64,000 nt of DNA from JALOOX01 sp964557955 (lineage in GTDB: Bacteria; Desulfobacterota; Syntrophobacteria; Syntrophobacterales; Syntrophobacteraceae): contig CAZLCS010000027.1 in the NCBI GenBank assembly GCA_964557955.1, positions 13,982-77,981 of the forward strand, given 5' to 3'. A program made the translations under genes and the position numbers. A model generated the notes under the pieces. That model was not told the origin of the DNA. It saw only the letters and a list, made by a program, of their open reading frames with translations, and made no database searches. Below are positions 55,262 through 64,000 of this stretch, piece by piece (position 1 is the stretch's first letter; each line of letters begins with the position of its first letter).

Positions 55262-56293
55262 CTAGGAGCCGGCCATCGAGAGTGAAAGCGCATCCCAGAC
55301 CAGGACGACCTTGCCGAAATGGGTGCTTTCCCTCAAGATATTGTGGGCTTCTTCCACCTGAGCTACCGGCAGTATCCTGTGCACCACGGGTTTCACAGTC
55401 CCGTCCTTCAACCATGGCAGCACCCGCTCCCTGAAATCCCGAATGATGGCAGCTCTTTCCTTGTCAGGTCTGCTCCGCAGAACGGACCCCACGATGCGGA
55501 GACGCTTCGTCAAAACCAGGTCCAGCGGAATCTCGGATTTGGTTCCACCCATGAGCCCCATCACCACCAGCCGGCCCCTCTCCTTGAGCAGTCTCAAATG
55601 TTTGCCCAAATAGGGCCCCCCGATCCAGTCGAGGACCACATCGACGCCCTCCCCACCGGTGAATTGCATCACCCGTTCTTCGAAATCCTCTGTGTGGTAG
55701 TTCACTCCCAAGCGGGCTCCGAGCTCCAGGCAACGGCCTATCTTTTCATCCGTCCCCGCCGTGATGCAAGGAGTGGCTCCCACTGCCCGCGCCAACTGAA
55801 TGGCCGCCGTGCCCACACCACTGCCTCCGCCGTGGATGAGAACAGATTCGAAAGGATCCAGCCCTGCTTCGGTGAAAAGATTGACATGGCCGGCGATGAA
55901 AACCTCAGCAGCTGCAGCCGCTTCCACGAAGCTCAGGTTCGATGGAATCGGCAACAGCTGATGGGCGGAAACCGTCAAATATCTTGCATATCCTCCGCCC
56001 GGGGTGATGCCGAAGACTCGGTCTCCCACATGCCAGCCCTCCACCTCGGGAGAAACCCCCACAAGAAACCCCGCGAAGTCCAAACCCGGGACTTCCGAGG
56101 CGCCAGGCGGCGGGGGATACAGCCCCCGGCGCTGGAGCAAATCGGCACGGTTGACCGAGCATGCCTCCACCTGCACCAGCACCTCGCCCCGCCTCATCTC
56201 CGGGCGAAGCACACGCCCGACAACCAGAGCATTCCACGCCCCTGGAGGACCATCGACACGAACCAGGACGGCAGGCATGGTGTCTGAGGTCAT
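55262..56293 (-). CDS. Zinc-independent quinone oxidoreductase (PIG3-like MDR)
   Basis: About 343 residues of the medium-chain dehydrogenase family. It carries VNRADLLQRRGLYPPPPGAS, LGLDFAG-like GLDFAGFLVGV, GDRVFGITPGGGYARYLTV and LIHGGGSGVGTAAIQLARAVGA for NADPH. No zinc-ligand cysteines are present, as in QOR/TP53I3 enzymes. It likely reduces quinones or enones. It starts in the stop codon of radC (ATGA). Confidence 0.9.
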   Translation of the reverse strand: MTSDTMPAVLVRVDGPPGAWNALVVGRVLRPEMRRGEVLVQVEACSVNRADLLQRRGLYPPPPGASEVPGLDFAGFLVGVSPEVEGWHVGDRVFGITPGGGYARYLTVSAHQLLPIPSNLSFVEAAAAAEVFIAGHVNLFTEAGLDPFESVLIHGGGSGVGTAAIQLARAVGATPCITAGTDEKIGRCLELGARLGVNYHTEDFEERVMQFTGGEGVDVVLDWIGGPYLGKHLRLLKERGRLVVMGLMGGTKSEIPLDLVLTKRLRIVGSVLRSRPDKERAAIIRDFRERVLPWLKDGTVKPVVHRILPVAQVEEAHNILRESTHFGKVVLVWDALSLSMAGS

Positions 56294-56958
56294 TCCAGCT
56301 CCTGGCGCTCGGCAAATGAATAGTAGACCGTACCTGCAATGATGATGTGGTCGTGAACCTGGATATCCAGATCATTCAGGAGCCGTTTGAGCTTTCGTGT
56401 CAACTGTCGGTCGGCTGACGACGGGTGGGGGTCTCCACCCGGGTGATTGTGCGCCAGAATGACGGCGGTCGCCCTGTGCTTCAAACAGGCCTCCACGACC
56501 AGCCGAGGGAAAACCGCCGTACGATTGACGCTTCCCCGTTGGATTTCTTCTGCGGCGATGAGAGCATTCTGACTGTTCAGGGCGAGAATGGAGAAGACCT
56601 CCGTGCGCTCCGTCCCCAGAAAAGACGACAGATATCGCACCGCATCCCGGGTCGAATGGAAGGACTCGTTTCGCTTCCAGCGATCCTGAAGATAGCGATC
56701 CATAAGCCGGGGAACCATCGCAAGGAGAACCGACGCATGGCTCCCCACTCCGTCAACCTGTTTCAAATGGACCACCGGAGCGTCCACAACTGCCGAAAGA
56801 CTGCCGAATCTGGCCAGGAGCTCCTTGGCGAGCGGCTTCACGTCGCGGCGCGGGATGGCGTAAGAGAGCAGGAGCTCGATGACCTCGTGATCGTGGAACC
56901 CGTTGAATCCACTTTGCTCAAACCGTTCTCGCAATCGCTGGCGATGGCCGTCGTTCAT
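56290..56958 (-). CDS. radC: RadC-family JAMM/MPN+ protein
   Basis: About 222 residues. N-terminal helix-hairpin-helix (FNGFHDHEVIELLLSYAIPRRD) and the JAMM metal motif AHNHPGGDPHPSSAD, the hallmark of RadC; LNSQNALIAAEEIQRGSVNRTAVFPR lies between. The family is no longer thought to act directly in recombinational repair, and its reaction is unsettled. I start at the ATG at 56958 (MNDGHRQ). ATGA overlap with the oxidoreductase. Confidence 0.94.
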   Translation of the reverse strand: MNDGHRQRLRERFEQSGFNGFHDHEVIELLLSYAIPRRDVKPLAKELLARFGSLSAVVDAPVVHLKQVDGVGSHASVLLAMVPRLMDRYLQDRWKRNESFHSTRDAVRYLSSFLGTERTEVFSILALNSQNALIAAEEIQRGSVNRTAVFPRLVVEACLKHRATAVILAHNHPGGDPHPSSADRQLTRKLKRLLNDLDIQVHDHIIIAGTVYYSFAERQELE

Positions 56959-56999
56959 GGATGACTTTCGGCTCAACCGTTGACACGTCAATGGAGGCT

Positions 57000-57638
57000 T
57001 TATCGGCTCTGCATCGCTACCTTTTCCCTCAAGCGGCTCAACAGCCCATCAAAGGACTCGTTGGCCAGGATGGAGTTGAACTGCTGCCTATAGTTGTTGA
57101 TGAAGCTGATACCCTCCACCACCACATCGTACACTTTCCATTCGCCGCCGTCGGAATAGAGCCGGTATTCCACGACAACGTCGTTCTGACGGTAGCCCAC
57201 CAGGCGCGTCTTCACCAGTGCATACTGGCCCTGGATCATTTCGCCGTCGTACTCGACCCTTTCATTCTGGCCGCCGGTATAGTTGTCCACCCGATCCACG
57301 TACGTACTGAAGAGCAGTTCCTTGAACAAATCCACAAACTCGCGCTGCTTTTCGGGAGTCTGATCCTTCCAGGGACGGCCCAGTGCCCGTTTGGCCATCT
57401 CCCCAAAATTGAAATACGCATCAACGATCCCGTAGATCTCGTCCCTGCGTTCCCGGAGGCTCGCATTACCCGCGGCATGACGAGTCTTGAGAACATCGAG
57501 GGCCTTGTCGGTGCCGGACTTTACAACCGCCAACGGCGTGTGGGACGCCGCCATGGACGCCGGTATGGCCCAGAGCACCAGATTCAGCGCGAGAAACACT
57601 CCAACCCAAGCCATAGATTTCGAAAGGACCACTTTCAT
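57000..57638 (-). CDS. MlaC/Ttg2D-like phospholipid-binding protein
   Basis: About 212 residues. A cleavable signal peptide (to about residue 31) is followed by the MlaC domain: VDAYFNFGEMAKRALGRPWKDQTPEKQREFVDLFKELLFSTYVDRV and WKVYDVVVEGISFINNYRQQFNSIL. MlaC carries phospholipids across the periplasm; here the other mla genes are not beside it, so it stands alone. GGAGG is about 12 nt before the ATG. Confidence 0.9.
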   Translation of the reverse strand: MKVVLSKSMAWVGVFLALNLVLWAIPASMAASHTPLAVVKSGTDKALDVLKTRHAAGNASLRERRDEIYGIVDAYFNFGEMAKRALGRPWKDQTPEKQREFVDLFKELLFSTYVDRVDNYTGGQNERVEYDGEMIQGQYALVKTRLVGYRQNDVVVEYRLYSDGGEWKVYDVVVEGISFINNYRQQFNSILANESFDGLLSRLREKVAMQSR

Positions 57639-58176
57639 TTTCTTTCTATTCCTCCGTATCCATAGAACTATCCAGAATTCAAAAGTGGGGAATCGTGCAA
57701 GATCTCCATTTTTATAATATTAGCACCAAAAAATACGATTCGACTCACAAAAAAACCGCCGCAAATCAGAGCGCGATTCGTCAGGTCTCAAATTAGTACC
57801 GGCGCTGGATCGTCACCAGCCCCTTGAGTCAAGAATTGCTCTGGGCATCGCGACTGAAGACACCGGCAAAGCAAAATACAGACCAGCCAACACAATGAAG
57901 CTCCAAAAAATGGTCGCAAGAAGCATCGCAAACTCGCACAAACCGCTTCTCAAAAGGCGAACGAATCACATGAAGAGGTGGCTGCGCCCGATATCTAAGA
58001 ATAGACAATGGTCAGGCTTCATGCCGGAAATCCAGGACGACGCTTTCGCCCTGTCAGCTTGCAAGGTGTTGACGGGCAAAGATTTGCTGCTGTATCTTTT
58101 TGGAAAAATCACAACCCCAATTGCGACTATTTTCTCAATTGGCCTTGTGAGCGGTAAACCTAAGGAGACTGTCCAA
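57639..58176. other. Divergent intergenic region
   Basis: 538 bp between the mlaC-like gene (minus) and the zinc ribbon gene (plus). The first about 100 bp are AT-rich and probably hold the mlaC-side promoter. TTGACG followed after 18 nt by TATCTT (58067-58096) may be a promoter for the zinc ribbon gene. The frame of the zinc ribbon gene is open from 57895 but the extension has no recognisable features. Confidence 0.4.
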
Positions 58177-58545
58177 ATGCCGATTTACGAGTTTCGATGT
58201 CAGGAATGCGGAAAGAAGACCGAGGTCATCACCTTCAGGGTTTCGGAGGAAGTCACCCCCCACTGCAACCATTGCGGCAGCGCGGCCGTGTCCCGCCTCA
58301 TGTCCCGAGTGCGTGTTCGACTCTCGGAGGAAACCCGAATGGAGCGGTTGGCGGATCCCTCCCGCCTTGGGGGCCTTGACGAAAACGATCCCAAGAGCAT
58401 GGCCAGGTTCATGAAAGCCATGTCTCATGAAATGGGCGAAGATTTCGAGGGTGAGGACGTGGACGCCATGATTGAAGAGGCCATGGAGGAGGAAGCCGCC
58501 GGTACTTCCTCGGCCGGTGCCAGCTCCCTGGAAGAAGACCTCTGA
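58177..58545 (+). CDS. FmdB-type zinc ribbon protein
   Basis: About 122 residues. The N-terminal MPIYEFRCQECGKKTE and HCNHCGS carry the two CxxC pairs of the FmdB/putative regulatory zinc ribbon. The remaining part is Glu- and Asp-rich (FEGEDVDAMIEEAMEEEAAG). AGGAG with 9 nt spacing decides the start at 58177 over a longer frame from 57895. Function is unknown; it is 11 bp upstream of the pseudouridine synthase gene and probably co-transcribed. Confidence 0.88.
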   Translation: MPIYEFRCQECGKKTEVITFRVSEEVTPHCNHCGSAAVSRLMSRVRVRLSEETRMERLADPSRLGGLDENDPKSMARFMKAMSHEMGEDFEGEDVDAMIEEAMEEEAAGTSSAGASSLEEDL

Positions 58546-58556
58546 GAGACAGGCCC

Positions 58557-59465
58557 ATGGCCCTCGATCAATCCCTGACCTGGACCATCGACCCCGACTC
58601 CACCCCGGCCACATTACAGTTCCATGTGGCCCAAGCCCTCCTCATATCCAACGAATATGCCGCCGACCTCATTGATTTTGGGGCGATCCAGGTCAACGGG
58701 CGCCAGGAGATTGTTGCATCGAGGGTTGTGAACTCCGGCGACACGATTCAGGTTCACTGGCCGCGGGGTGGAGCCGTCCGAAGCTACGAAATCGATCCTC
58801 AGCGAATCCTGTTCCAGGACGCGGTCCTGCTGGCCTACGACAAGGAGCGGGGGATCCCCAGCCAGCAGACCCCCTATGATGCCTATAATAACCTGTTCAA
58901 GGGCCTGCAGCGGCATCTGGTGAAGACAGGGGAGCGGCAAGCTTACCTTGGGCTTCATCATCGGCTGGACCGGGAAACCAGTGGAGTGATGGTATTCACC
59001 CTCGAGCCCCGGGCTAATCGGAAGCTCGGCAAGGCCTTTGAGGCACGCCAGGTCTCAAAGGAATACCTGGCTTGGGTGTGCGGGCATCCACCCTGGGAAA
59101 CCTGGACTCGGGAAGATGAGATCGGAAAGAGAGGAGGTCGTTACACCACGGTGCCCAGGGGAGAGGGAAAGCCTGCCAGGACTCACTTTGACACCCTCGT
59201 CCGCTGTGCAGACCGTACTCTGGTGCGAGCCAGGCCTTTCACCGGGCGCACGCACCAGATCCGGCTTCACCTGGCTGCGTCCGGGCATCCTATCCTGGGC
59301 GACCGCATTTACGGCGGCAATCCGTCAAGCATCCTTTACCTGCATGCCCACCGACTGGGCCTGCCCCATCCCGTCACCGGGCTGCAGTTGGAGCTGACGG
59401 CTCCGGTCCCCCCGGACTGGCCAGAGCCTCGTCAGGCAGCCACTCCAGCTGTACGGCACAGCTGA
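58557..59465 (+). CDS. RluA-family pseudouridine synthase
   Basis: About 302 residues. An S4-like N-terminus (about 20-75) is followed by LGLHHRLDRETSGVMVF, where the Asp in HRLDRETSG is the catalytic nucleophile, and by RARPFTGRTHQIRLHLAASGHPILGDRIYGG. It isomerises uridine in rRNA or tRNA; which site is not predictable. The last 92 bp overlap the 3' end of the dynamin-like gene on the opposite strand. Confidence 0.92.
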   Translation: MALDQSLTWTIDPDSTPATLQFHVAQALLISNEYAADLIDFGAIQVNGRQEIVASRVVNSGDTIQVHWPRGGAVRSYEIDPQRILFQDAVLLAYDKERGIPSQQTPYDAYNNLFKGLQRHLVKTGERQAYLGLHHRLDRETSGVMVFTLEPRANRKLGKAFEARQVSKEYLAWVCGHPPWETWTREDEIGKRGGRYTTVPRGEGKPARTHFDTLVRCADRTLVRARPFTGRTHQIRLHLAASGHPILGDRIYGGNPSSILYLHAHRLGLPHPVTGLQLELTAPVPPDWPEPRQAATPAVRHS

Positions 59466-61683
59466 GCTCTTCCAGTTCTTCCAGAAGACGCTGCGCAACT
59501 TCGCGGGTCCGTGACAGGCAGGCGATTCTTGCGAGCCGGTCCTCTCCCTCCAACTGACTCTGGTCCAGGAGGTTGCCGAAATCGACCTGAACCATACCCG
59601 CCCTCGATTGAAACGCTTCCAGGAGATTCCGGGCTCCCTGCTCCACCAGCCCTTGGAGATACTCCCTTTTGAAGGAGTCCCGGTACATCCGAAAGGATTG
59701 CAGCAGCTCAGCAGAAGTCTCGGACTTCACCAGAGCTACGGCCTCCTCGAAGCGCTCCCTGCCCCGTGCCTCCCTGCAGCCGGAATCGGCAGGCGCTCCC
59801 ATGCGCCCCTTGAGGTCCGTCAAGAAACGCGAGAGACGCCCGAGGCCAAACTTCATCAAAAGAATCGAGCGGCTCACCGCCTGCTGCTCGGGTATGACGC
59901 CGAAGGTTGGGGGAGTCAGATCGGGCGGAGCCTTCCATTCACTCTCCCCTAAACCGACCGGAGAGCTCAACGAGATGCCGTAACGCGCAGCCTCACTTCG
60001 GTACTCGTCCAGAGCCCTGGCGTAGAGAGACCAGAAGGCCCGCGAGGCATCCCGGAGCCGTGCGCCGATGAACTCCTCCTGCTCCCTGGCGAACTCAATG
60101 ATGCGGGCGTTCGTTCTTTCAATCAGATGATGAGACACGTCATGGCGGAAATTCGCATAAAAAGTGTGCAGCGTTCTGACGACACCGCGAGGATCGGCAA
60201 GATCCCTCTCGTAGCGGCCCTCCACCGGGTAGTGCTTGACGAGCTCGGTAATCTCCCGGACGAGAGGTCCGTCTTTCAAATCGAAGTATTCGTCCGCCGC
60301 CTTGCCGAGATCCCGGGTCACAGAAACCCGAAGGCCGCTGATGGCGTTTTTGAGCGTCTCGAGAGTAGCCTGGAGATCTTTCTGCCGACGCCGAAGATCG
60401 GCGACGGACTGCTGGAGATGCTGCACATCTCGATCCAAAAGCTCCCTCCGGACAGCAGCGGTATCCATCAGGCTGCCGGCAACCATGCAAAGACGACTGA
60501 GCCCGACTGCACAGAGGACGCGGGTGCGCTGTTCACACACCCGTTGGATCAGGTCACGGCGAAAGGCGGAGAACCCTTCCCGTGTCAGACTCGACATGCT
60601 TGAGCAGCGTCGCCACAGATCGAAGCGAGACCGCTCAGCCTCAGCAAGCGACTCGCCCTGAGCATCCATGAGGTGGTAAAGACCCGAGAACGCGTAGACC
60701 CGAGGATGTGGAACGACCCAGCTCAGCTCTTCGCGAACCCGCTCCAGAATGCGTCGGATGTCTGCAACATCCGGATGATCATCCAGGTCGACGTTCAATA
60801 CAAAGAACGTCTGTGGGGCCATGCGAAGCGTCTTGACCAGCTCGAGCAGTTTGAAATCCGATTCGCGCAGACCCATTCGGCTGTTGATGACGTAGAGAAT
60901 GAAATGGCTGCACATCAAATACTGCTGCACATGACCCAGATGAAGCGGATTCGGGGAATCACTGCCCTGGCAGTCGGCGATTTCGATGCTCTCCCCCAGC
61001 CAGGGAGCCGGTACGTGGAGCTCCATGTCCCGAACGTAGGCTGCGTTGGACTCCACTCCCGCAAACCGCTGATGCTGACCAATGGAATGGCCTTCAAAGA
61101 GGAGTCGGTTTACTTCATCGCCGATCATGTTCTCGACCGCAGAGTAGCCCTGAAGCATGTTGTTGAGCAGGATGAAATGAGAGTCCAGGGGGCCGCGCGC
61201 CTGCTGCCAATCCCTCTGAATCCTGCGCACCCGGTCCCTGAGACGGTCGCGGTCCTCGGGCCGCCGAAGGTCCACATCCAACATCTCATGCGATTCTCCT
61301 TGAGGCAGCGGCAGCAGCTTCAAGGATTCGTTGATCTCCTCTAGAACCTGCTTCCAGGGCTTGAGCTCGACCCACCCTCCTAAATCGCGACTGGTCTTGA
61401 TGCGAGTGATGAAAGCGGTGGTGATGCCCGCACCTCTTTTGAGCAAATCCCTTTCGAGAAGCGTGTTGATGAGCGTGCTCTTCCCGGACTTCACCGACCC
61501 CACTACGGCGATGCGAAGGAGCTGATCCTCCAGGGAGACTTTCACCCTCGAAAGTGCTTCTCGCCAATGCGCCGTCTGCACGGGATCTGCCAGGCGCTGC
61601 TCTTCCAGCTCCCGAATGCGGTCTTCGAGAAGAGCCTGGCGCTGCTCGACATTCTTTTTGAATTGCTGATAAAGGTTCATCAT
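59374..61683 (-). CDS. Dynamin-like GTPase
   Basis: About 769 residues. A short coiled coil (about 5-45) precedes the G domain: G1 is VVGSVKSGKST, G2 is ITTAFITR, G3 is DCQGSD, and G4 is probably NVDLDD, a non-standard form of the NKxD motif. Long coiled-coil helices follow (about 400-470 and 490-590), with no obvious paddle membrane segment. Bacterial dynamin-like proteins remodel membranes, and some defend against phage. I start at the ATG pair at 61683; the frame is open to 61764. It stands alone, without a second dynamin gene. Confidence 0.85.
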   Translation of the reverse strand: MMNLYQQFKKNVEQRQALLEDRIRELEEQRLADPVQTAHWREALSRVKVSLEDQLLRIAVVGSVKSGKSTLINTLLERDLLKRGAGITTAFITRIKTSRDLGGWVELKPWKQVLEEINESLKLLPLPQGESHEMLDVDLRRPEDRDRLRDRVRRIQRDWQQARGPLDSHFILLNNMLQGYSAVENMIGDEVNRLLFEGHSIGQHQRFAGVESNAAYVRDMELHVPAPWLGESIEIADCQGSDSPNPLHLGHVQQYLMCSHFILYVINSRMGLRESDFKLLELVKTLRMAPQTFFVLNVDLDDHPDVADIRRILERVREELSWVVPHPRVYAFSGLYHLMDAQGESLAEAERSRFDLWRRCSSMSSLTREGFSAFRRDLIQRVCEQRTRVLCAVGLSRLCMVAGSLMDTAAVRRELLDRDVQHLQQSVADLRRRQKDLQATLETLKNAISGLRVSVTRDLGKAADEYFDLKDGPLVREITELVKHYPVEGRYERDLADPRGVVRTLHTFYANFRHDVSHHLIERTNARIIEFAREQEEFIGARLRDASRAFWSLYARALDEYRSEAARYGISLSSPVGLGESEWKAPPDLTPPTFGVIPEQQAVSRSILLMKFGLGRLSRFLTDLKGRMGAPADSGCREARGRERFEEAVALVKSETSAELLQSFRMYRDSFKREYLQGLVEQGARNLLEAFQSRAGMVQVDFGNLLDQSQLEGEDRLARIACLSRTREVAQRLLEELEELSCAVQLEWLPDEALASPGGPEPSAPTAAR

Positions 61684-62315
61684 CCCCGATTCCGGCGGAC
61701 ACCCATCAAATGCGGTGGCGGCTCCCAAAAAAGTCGGGAACGCGAGGCCCACCACCCCCGACAACAGCGAAAGGATGTAAGACTCAAGCCTGCCTCACGA
61801 CCGCAGAGGACTGACAGTCAGCCACCCGCAAGCTGTTCTGTGAATATCTTCCACCCTTCCACCTCCATCTTATCCGGAAAATGCATCGAAAAATCAAGGA
61901 ATGGCAGCAACTCGAATCTGTCGGATCGACGTGCTGAGCAGCGTTCATCCCTCTTGACTTCTCAGCTCCGAAGTCCTTAAATATTATTTAAACTTGGTAT
62001 TTTAAGAAGGTTATGGGAGCATGGCCATCCGGCTCAATTTCTTTCAACTGCTCATTTGAGTTTCAGCCTCTTCTCCACTCCCCTGCACCCGTTGATACGT
62101 ATTTTCAGAACACGGCAATACCACCCGAATTGAGAATTATCTCCTGTCAACGGGGCATCTTCAGCTCCGCTGGATGCTGGATGCAATCACGATAGTGCTC
62201 TTGGTGCCCCCCCCAGGATCCCTGCGCTTCAGGGCTTCCGGGCCCCTGCTGCTATGGGGTGTCGGGTGGGGCGCCACATCATCGGCAATGCGGAAGCATT
62301 TCATGGAGGAGACCC
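61684..62315. other. Intergenic region with possible promoter
   Basis: 632 bp between the dynamin-like gene (minus) and the GAF gene (plus). TTGACT (about 61952) followed after 17 nt by TTAAAT, then an AT-rich block (61976-62010), may be a promoter for the GAF gene. No coding sequence was supported. Confidence 0.45.
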
Positions 62316-63443
62316 ATGGAAACCAGCCATCTCAAAGAAGATCGACACACCCACGACATGGTGCAGTTCCTGGAACTGGCGGAAAAGGCCGTCACCAGTG
62401 AGAGCATCGAGCATTTCCTATCATTCGCTCTTCCCTGGATGGCATCGTTCGGGGGGACTCCCGCAGTTTTCATGTATCTTTCACCGAAACGAGCCCCTTT
62501 ACCCTGCCTTCACCATCGCGGACTGGCCTCAGGGGAAATCCCCCTTGTGGAGGCCATCTGCCGTGCCGAGCTCGATCGAGCCCTCCCCGACAGGGAGACT
62601 CCCGCACTCCTTCACGGCATCGTCGGGCCCAGCCATGTCTCGGACTACTGGCTCTGGCTGTTGCAGGAGCGGCAAGGCCCCTTGGGTATTCTCGGAATCG
62701 TTCCATCCGCGCAGGCGCATCATTTGTCTTCCGCTACGTGGGAGAGTCTGGTCAAATTTTTGGAGCATACCATCAATTCGTTTCTGAATCGTGCAAAAAC
62801 ATCCAGACAAGTCGCCTACTTGAACACCTACCTCACGGTGAGCACGCTCCTGGCCCAGTCCCTGGGCCTTCACGACCTCCTGGAGACGGTTCTCTTCTTC
62901 TGTACGGACGTGGTATCTGCGGAGGAAGCTTCAGTGCTCCTTCTGGACGACTCGAAAAAGAACTTCACCTTCTTCGAAACCGAAGGTGCCTCCAGATCGG
63001 TCCTGAGCGGCGTCTCCTTTCCGGCTGACAAGGGCATTGCCGGGGCGGTACTGAGCAATCGGAAGTCCGAGATCGTCAACGATGTACAGAATGATACTCG
63101 CTTTTACAGGCGGTTCGACACCGAATCGGGCGTATCGACGCGAAACATGATCGCCATTCCGCTGGTGGCCGGCAACGAGCCCGTGGGGGTGCTGGAGGTC
63201 ATCAACAAGGCAGGGGGACTTCCCTTCGGCGATGACGATCACCTGCTGCTCCATTTCATTGCTGATGAAATCGCCTTCGCCGTCCGCAATGCGCGGATCT
63301 TTGATTATGTAGTCAACAGCTACTGCAAGCAGCGGCAGGGACTGAATACGTGCGCGGGCTGCGAACGACCGCTCGGCTCCTGGACGCCGTGCGTCAAGTA
63401 TCGTGCAAATGCCCCTTCTGCAGTTTCTGCGGACATTTCGTGA
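62316..63443 (+). CDS. GAF-domain sensor protein
   Basis: About 375 residues. The second half holds a clear GAF domain (about 165-335): LLDDSKKNFTFFETEG, GIAGAVLSNRKSEIVNDVQNDTRFY, IAIPLVAGNEPVGVLEVINK and ARIFDYVVNSYC. The first about 160 residues form a diverged GAF-like region. The C-terminus has CAGCERPLGSWTPC, a possible metal site. No output domain follows, so it probably acts on a partner protein. GGAGG lies 6 nt before the ATG at 62316. Confidence 0.85.
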   Translation: METSHLKEDRHTHDMVQFLELAEKAVTSESIEHFLSFALPWMASFGGTPAVFMYLSPKRAPLPCLHHRGLASGEIPLVEAICRAELDRALPDRETPALLHGIVGPSHVSDYWLWLLQERQGPLGILGIVPSAQAHHLSSATWESLVKFLEHTINSFLNRAKTSRQVAYLNTYLTVSTLLAQSLGLHDLLETVLFFCTDVVSAEEASVLLLDDSKKNFTFFETEGASRSVLSGVSFPADKGIAGAVLSNRKSEIVNDVQNDTRFYRRFDTESGVSTRNMIAIPLVAGNEPVGVLEVINKAGGLPFGDDDHLLLHFIADEIAFAVRNARIFDYVVNSYCKQRQGLNTCAGCERPLGSWTPCVKYRANAPSAVSADIS

Positions 63444-64000
63444 TGGACGCCTTCTAAAAGTGCGTCCATAAAGGCTTGATTTGGGGGTTCGTGAATCTGC
63501 GAAGGCGGGAATCCCATGCAGAGGAGGACTATGACCCCTTTGCCTTCACCGGGGTGACGATAATGGGGCACCCCTGAACACCCTATTCAAGACCAAGGCA
63601 GGAGGCCGCTTCCAGCCCTCTCATACGCGGAGGGTTTCGTCTGAGCCTGCCGGAGCATGTCGCGAGCGGCCTTACATGCCAGGTGACTTTGTTAATGTTA
63701 AAATAATTAGGATCACCATATTTTTTTCTTGACTACCAACTCAACTCCCAGTATTCCTTCCTCTGACCTGAGCGGGAGAATCGTGAGAAGACTGCCGTCT
63801 CTCCCCGTCGCAACGCCCCATGGGCAACAGGGTTAAGTCCGATCTTCCGTGAAACGTTACAGAGGACGCTCTTTATGCCGGATTCAGAGGGTTTTCACCC
63901 TTCGAACGCAGCAGGCCCGATAGCGTCGGATCCTTCCGTTCCATCCCTATTGCCACCGATGAGGAAGTCAGCCAAAATCAACGGTTAGGAAATCAGCCAG
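63444..64000 (+). other. Non-coding right edge with possible promoter
   Basis: 557 bp after the GAF gene. TTGACT (63729-63734), 17 nt and TATTCC (63752-63757) may form a promoter. A 37-codon frame from an ATG at 63875 ends in TAG, so the gene it should drive, if any, begins outside the window or in a way I could not resolve. Confidence 0.35.

Noticed and set aside
57895..58176. In-frame N-terminal extension of the FmdB-type protein
   Set aside because: The conserved N-terminus MPIYEF starts at 58177, directly after AGGAG with 9 nt spacing; the extension shows no domain.
63770..63880. Hairpin-rich leader near the right edge considered as a riboswitch
   Set aside because: I compared it by eye with cyclic-di-GMP, TPP and cobalamin consensus sequences and found no match; a covariance-model search would decide.
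63875..63988. A 37-codon frame starting MPDSEG near the right edge
   Set aside because: It ends in TAG inside the window, lacks a strong ribosome-binding site and resembles no known protein.

Overview
The window looks like the chromosome of a Gram-negative bacterium of the former Deltaproteobacteria (Desulfobacterota, Syntrophobacter-like). I infer this from the moderately high GC, an outer-membrane polysaccharide exporter (Wza type) with a Wzc-type kinase, a menaquinone-type UbiE methyltransferase, an MlaC homologue, and many isolated GTCATTCCGGC palindromic elements. The genus is a guess. No rRNA, tRNA, CRISPR array or transposase gene was recognised.

Bases 1 to about 41,900 are one large polysaccharide locus, almost all on the minus strand and so read from right to left. 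It begins with the envelope machinery: the export lipoprotein (40855-41904), the Wzc-like co-polymerase/tyrosine kinase (38379-40736) and the initiating polyprenyl glycosylphosphotransferase (36789-38210). A CDP-glucose pyrophosphorylase (rfbF) follows. Next is a secreted LamG/SGNH-esterase/Ig-repeat protein broken by a 100-N assembly gap and closed by a clear intrinsic terminator. A modification cassette follows: SDR, RfbC-like epimerase, SAF-domain dehydrogenase, QueC-like PP-loop enzyme, AsnB-like enzyme and ornithine decarboxylase-like enzyme. Then come an ABC exporter (Wzm/Wzt), a WecE-like aminotransferase, a GMC flavoprotein with a ferredoxin and membrane anchor, an O-acetylation set (hexapeptide acyltransferase, MBOAT, DHHW/AlgJ-like protein), a Wzy-like membrane protein, a MiaB-like radical SAM enzyme, an arginase and about eight glycosyltransferases. 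AT-rich genes alternate with GC-rich ones, which suggests a mosaic locus assembled by transfer.

Three copies of one palindromic, MITE-like element (near 8.7, 18.1 and 24.3 kb) sit between these genes. One of them supplies the last about 20 codons of a glycosyltransferase.

At 42.2 kb a response regulator with a LuxR-type helix-turn-helix is divergent from the export gene, and a PilZ protein follows it. Together they suggest phosphorelay and cyclic-di-GMP control of the locus. From 44.3 kb on, the genes are mostly housekeeping: rpe, two methyltransferases (one UbiE), rpmB, the TgpA/DUF58/MoxR set, purM, mltG, a GlmU-like nucleotidyltransferase, an ABC ATPase, a quinone oxidoreductase, radC, an mlaC homologue, a FmdB-type zinc ribbon protein, an RluA-type pseudouridine synthase, a dynamin-like GTPase and a GAF sensor protein. 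Two arrays of 7-bp repeats (GTTTCTA family) start exactly at the stop codons of rpe and of the nucleotidyltransferase.

The observations I rate highest are: the assembly gap can be closed from the sequence itself, because a 43-bp identical overlap restores one 1260-residue reading frame; an arginase plus ornithine decarboxylase plus two PP-loop amidotransferase-like enzymes occur inside a polysaccharide locus; the MITE-like element extends a gene's reading frame; and heptanucleotide arrays are locked to stop codons.
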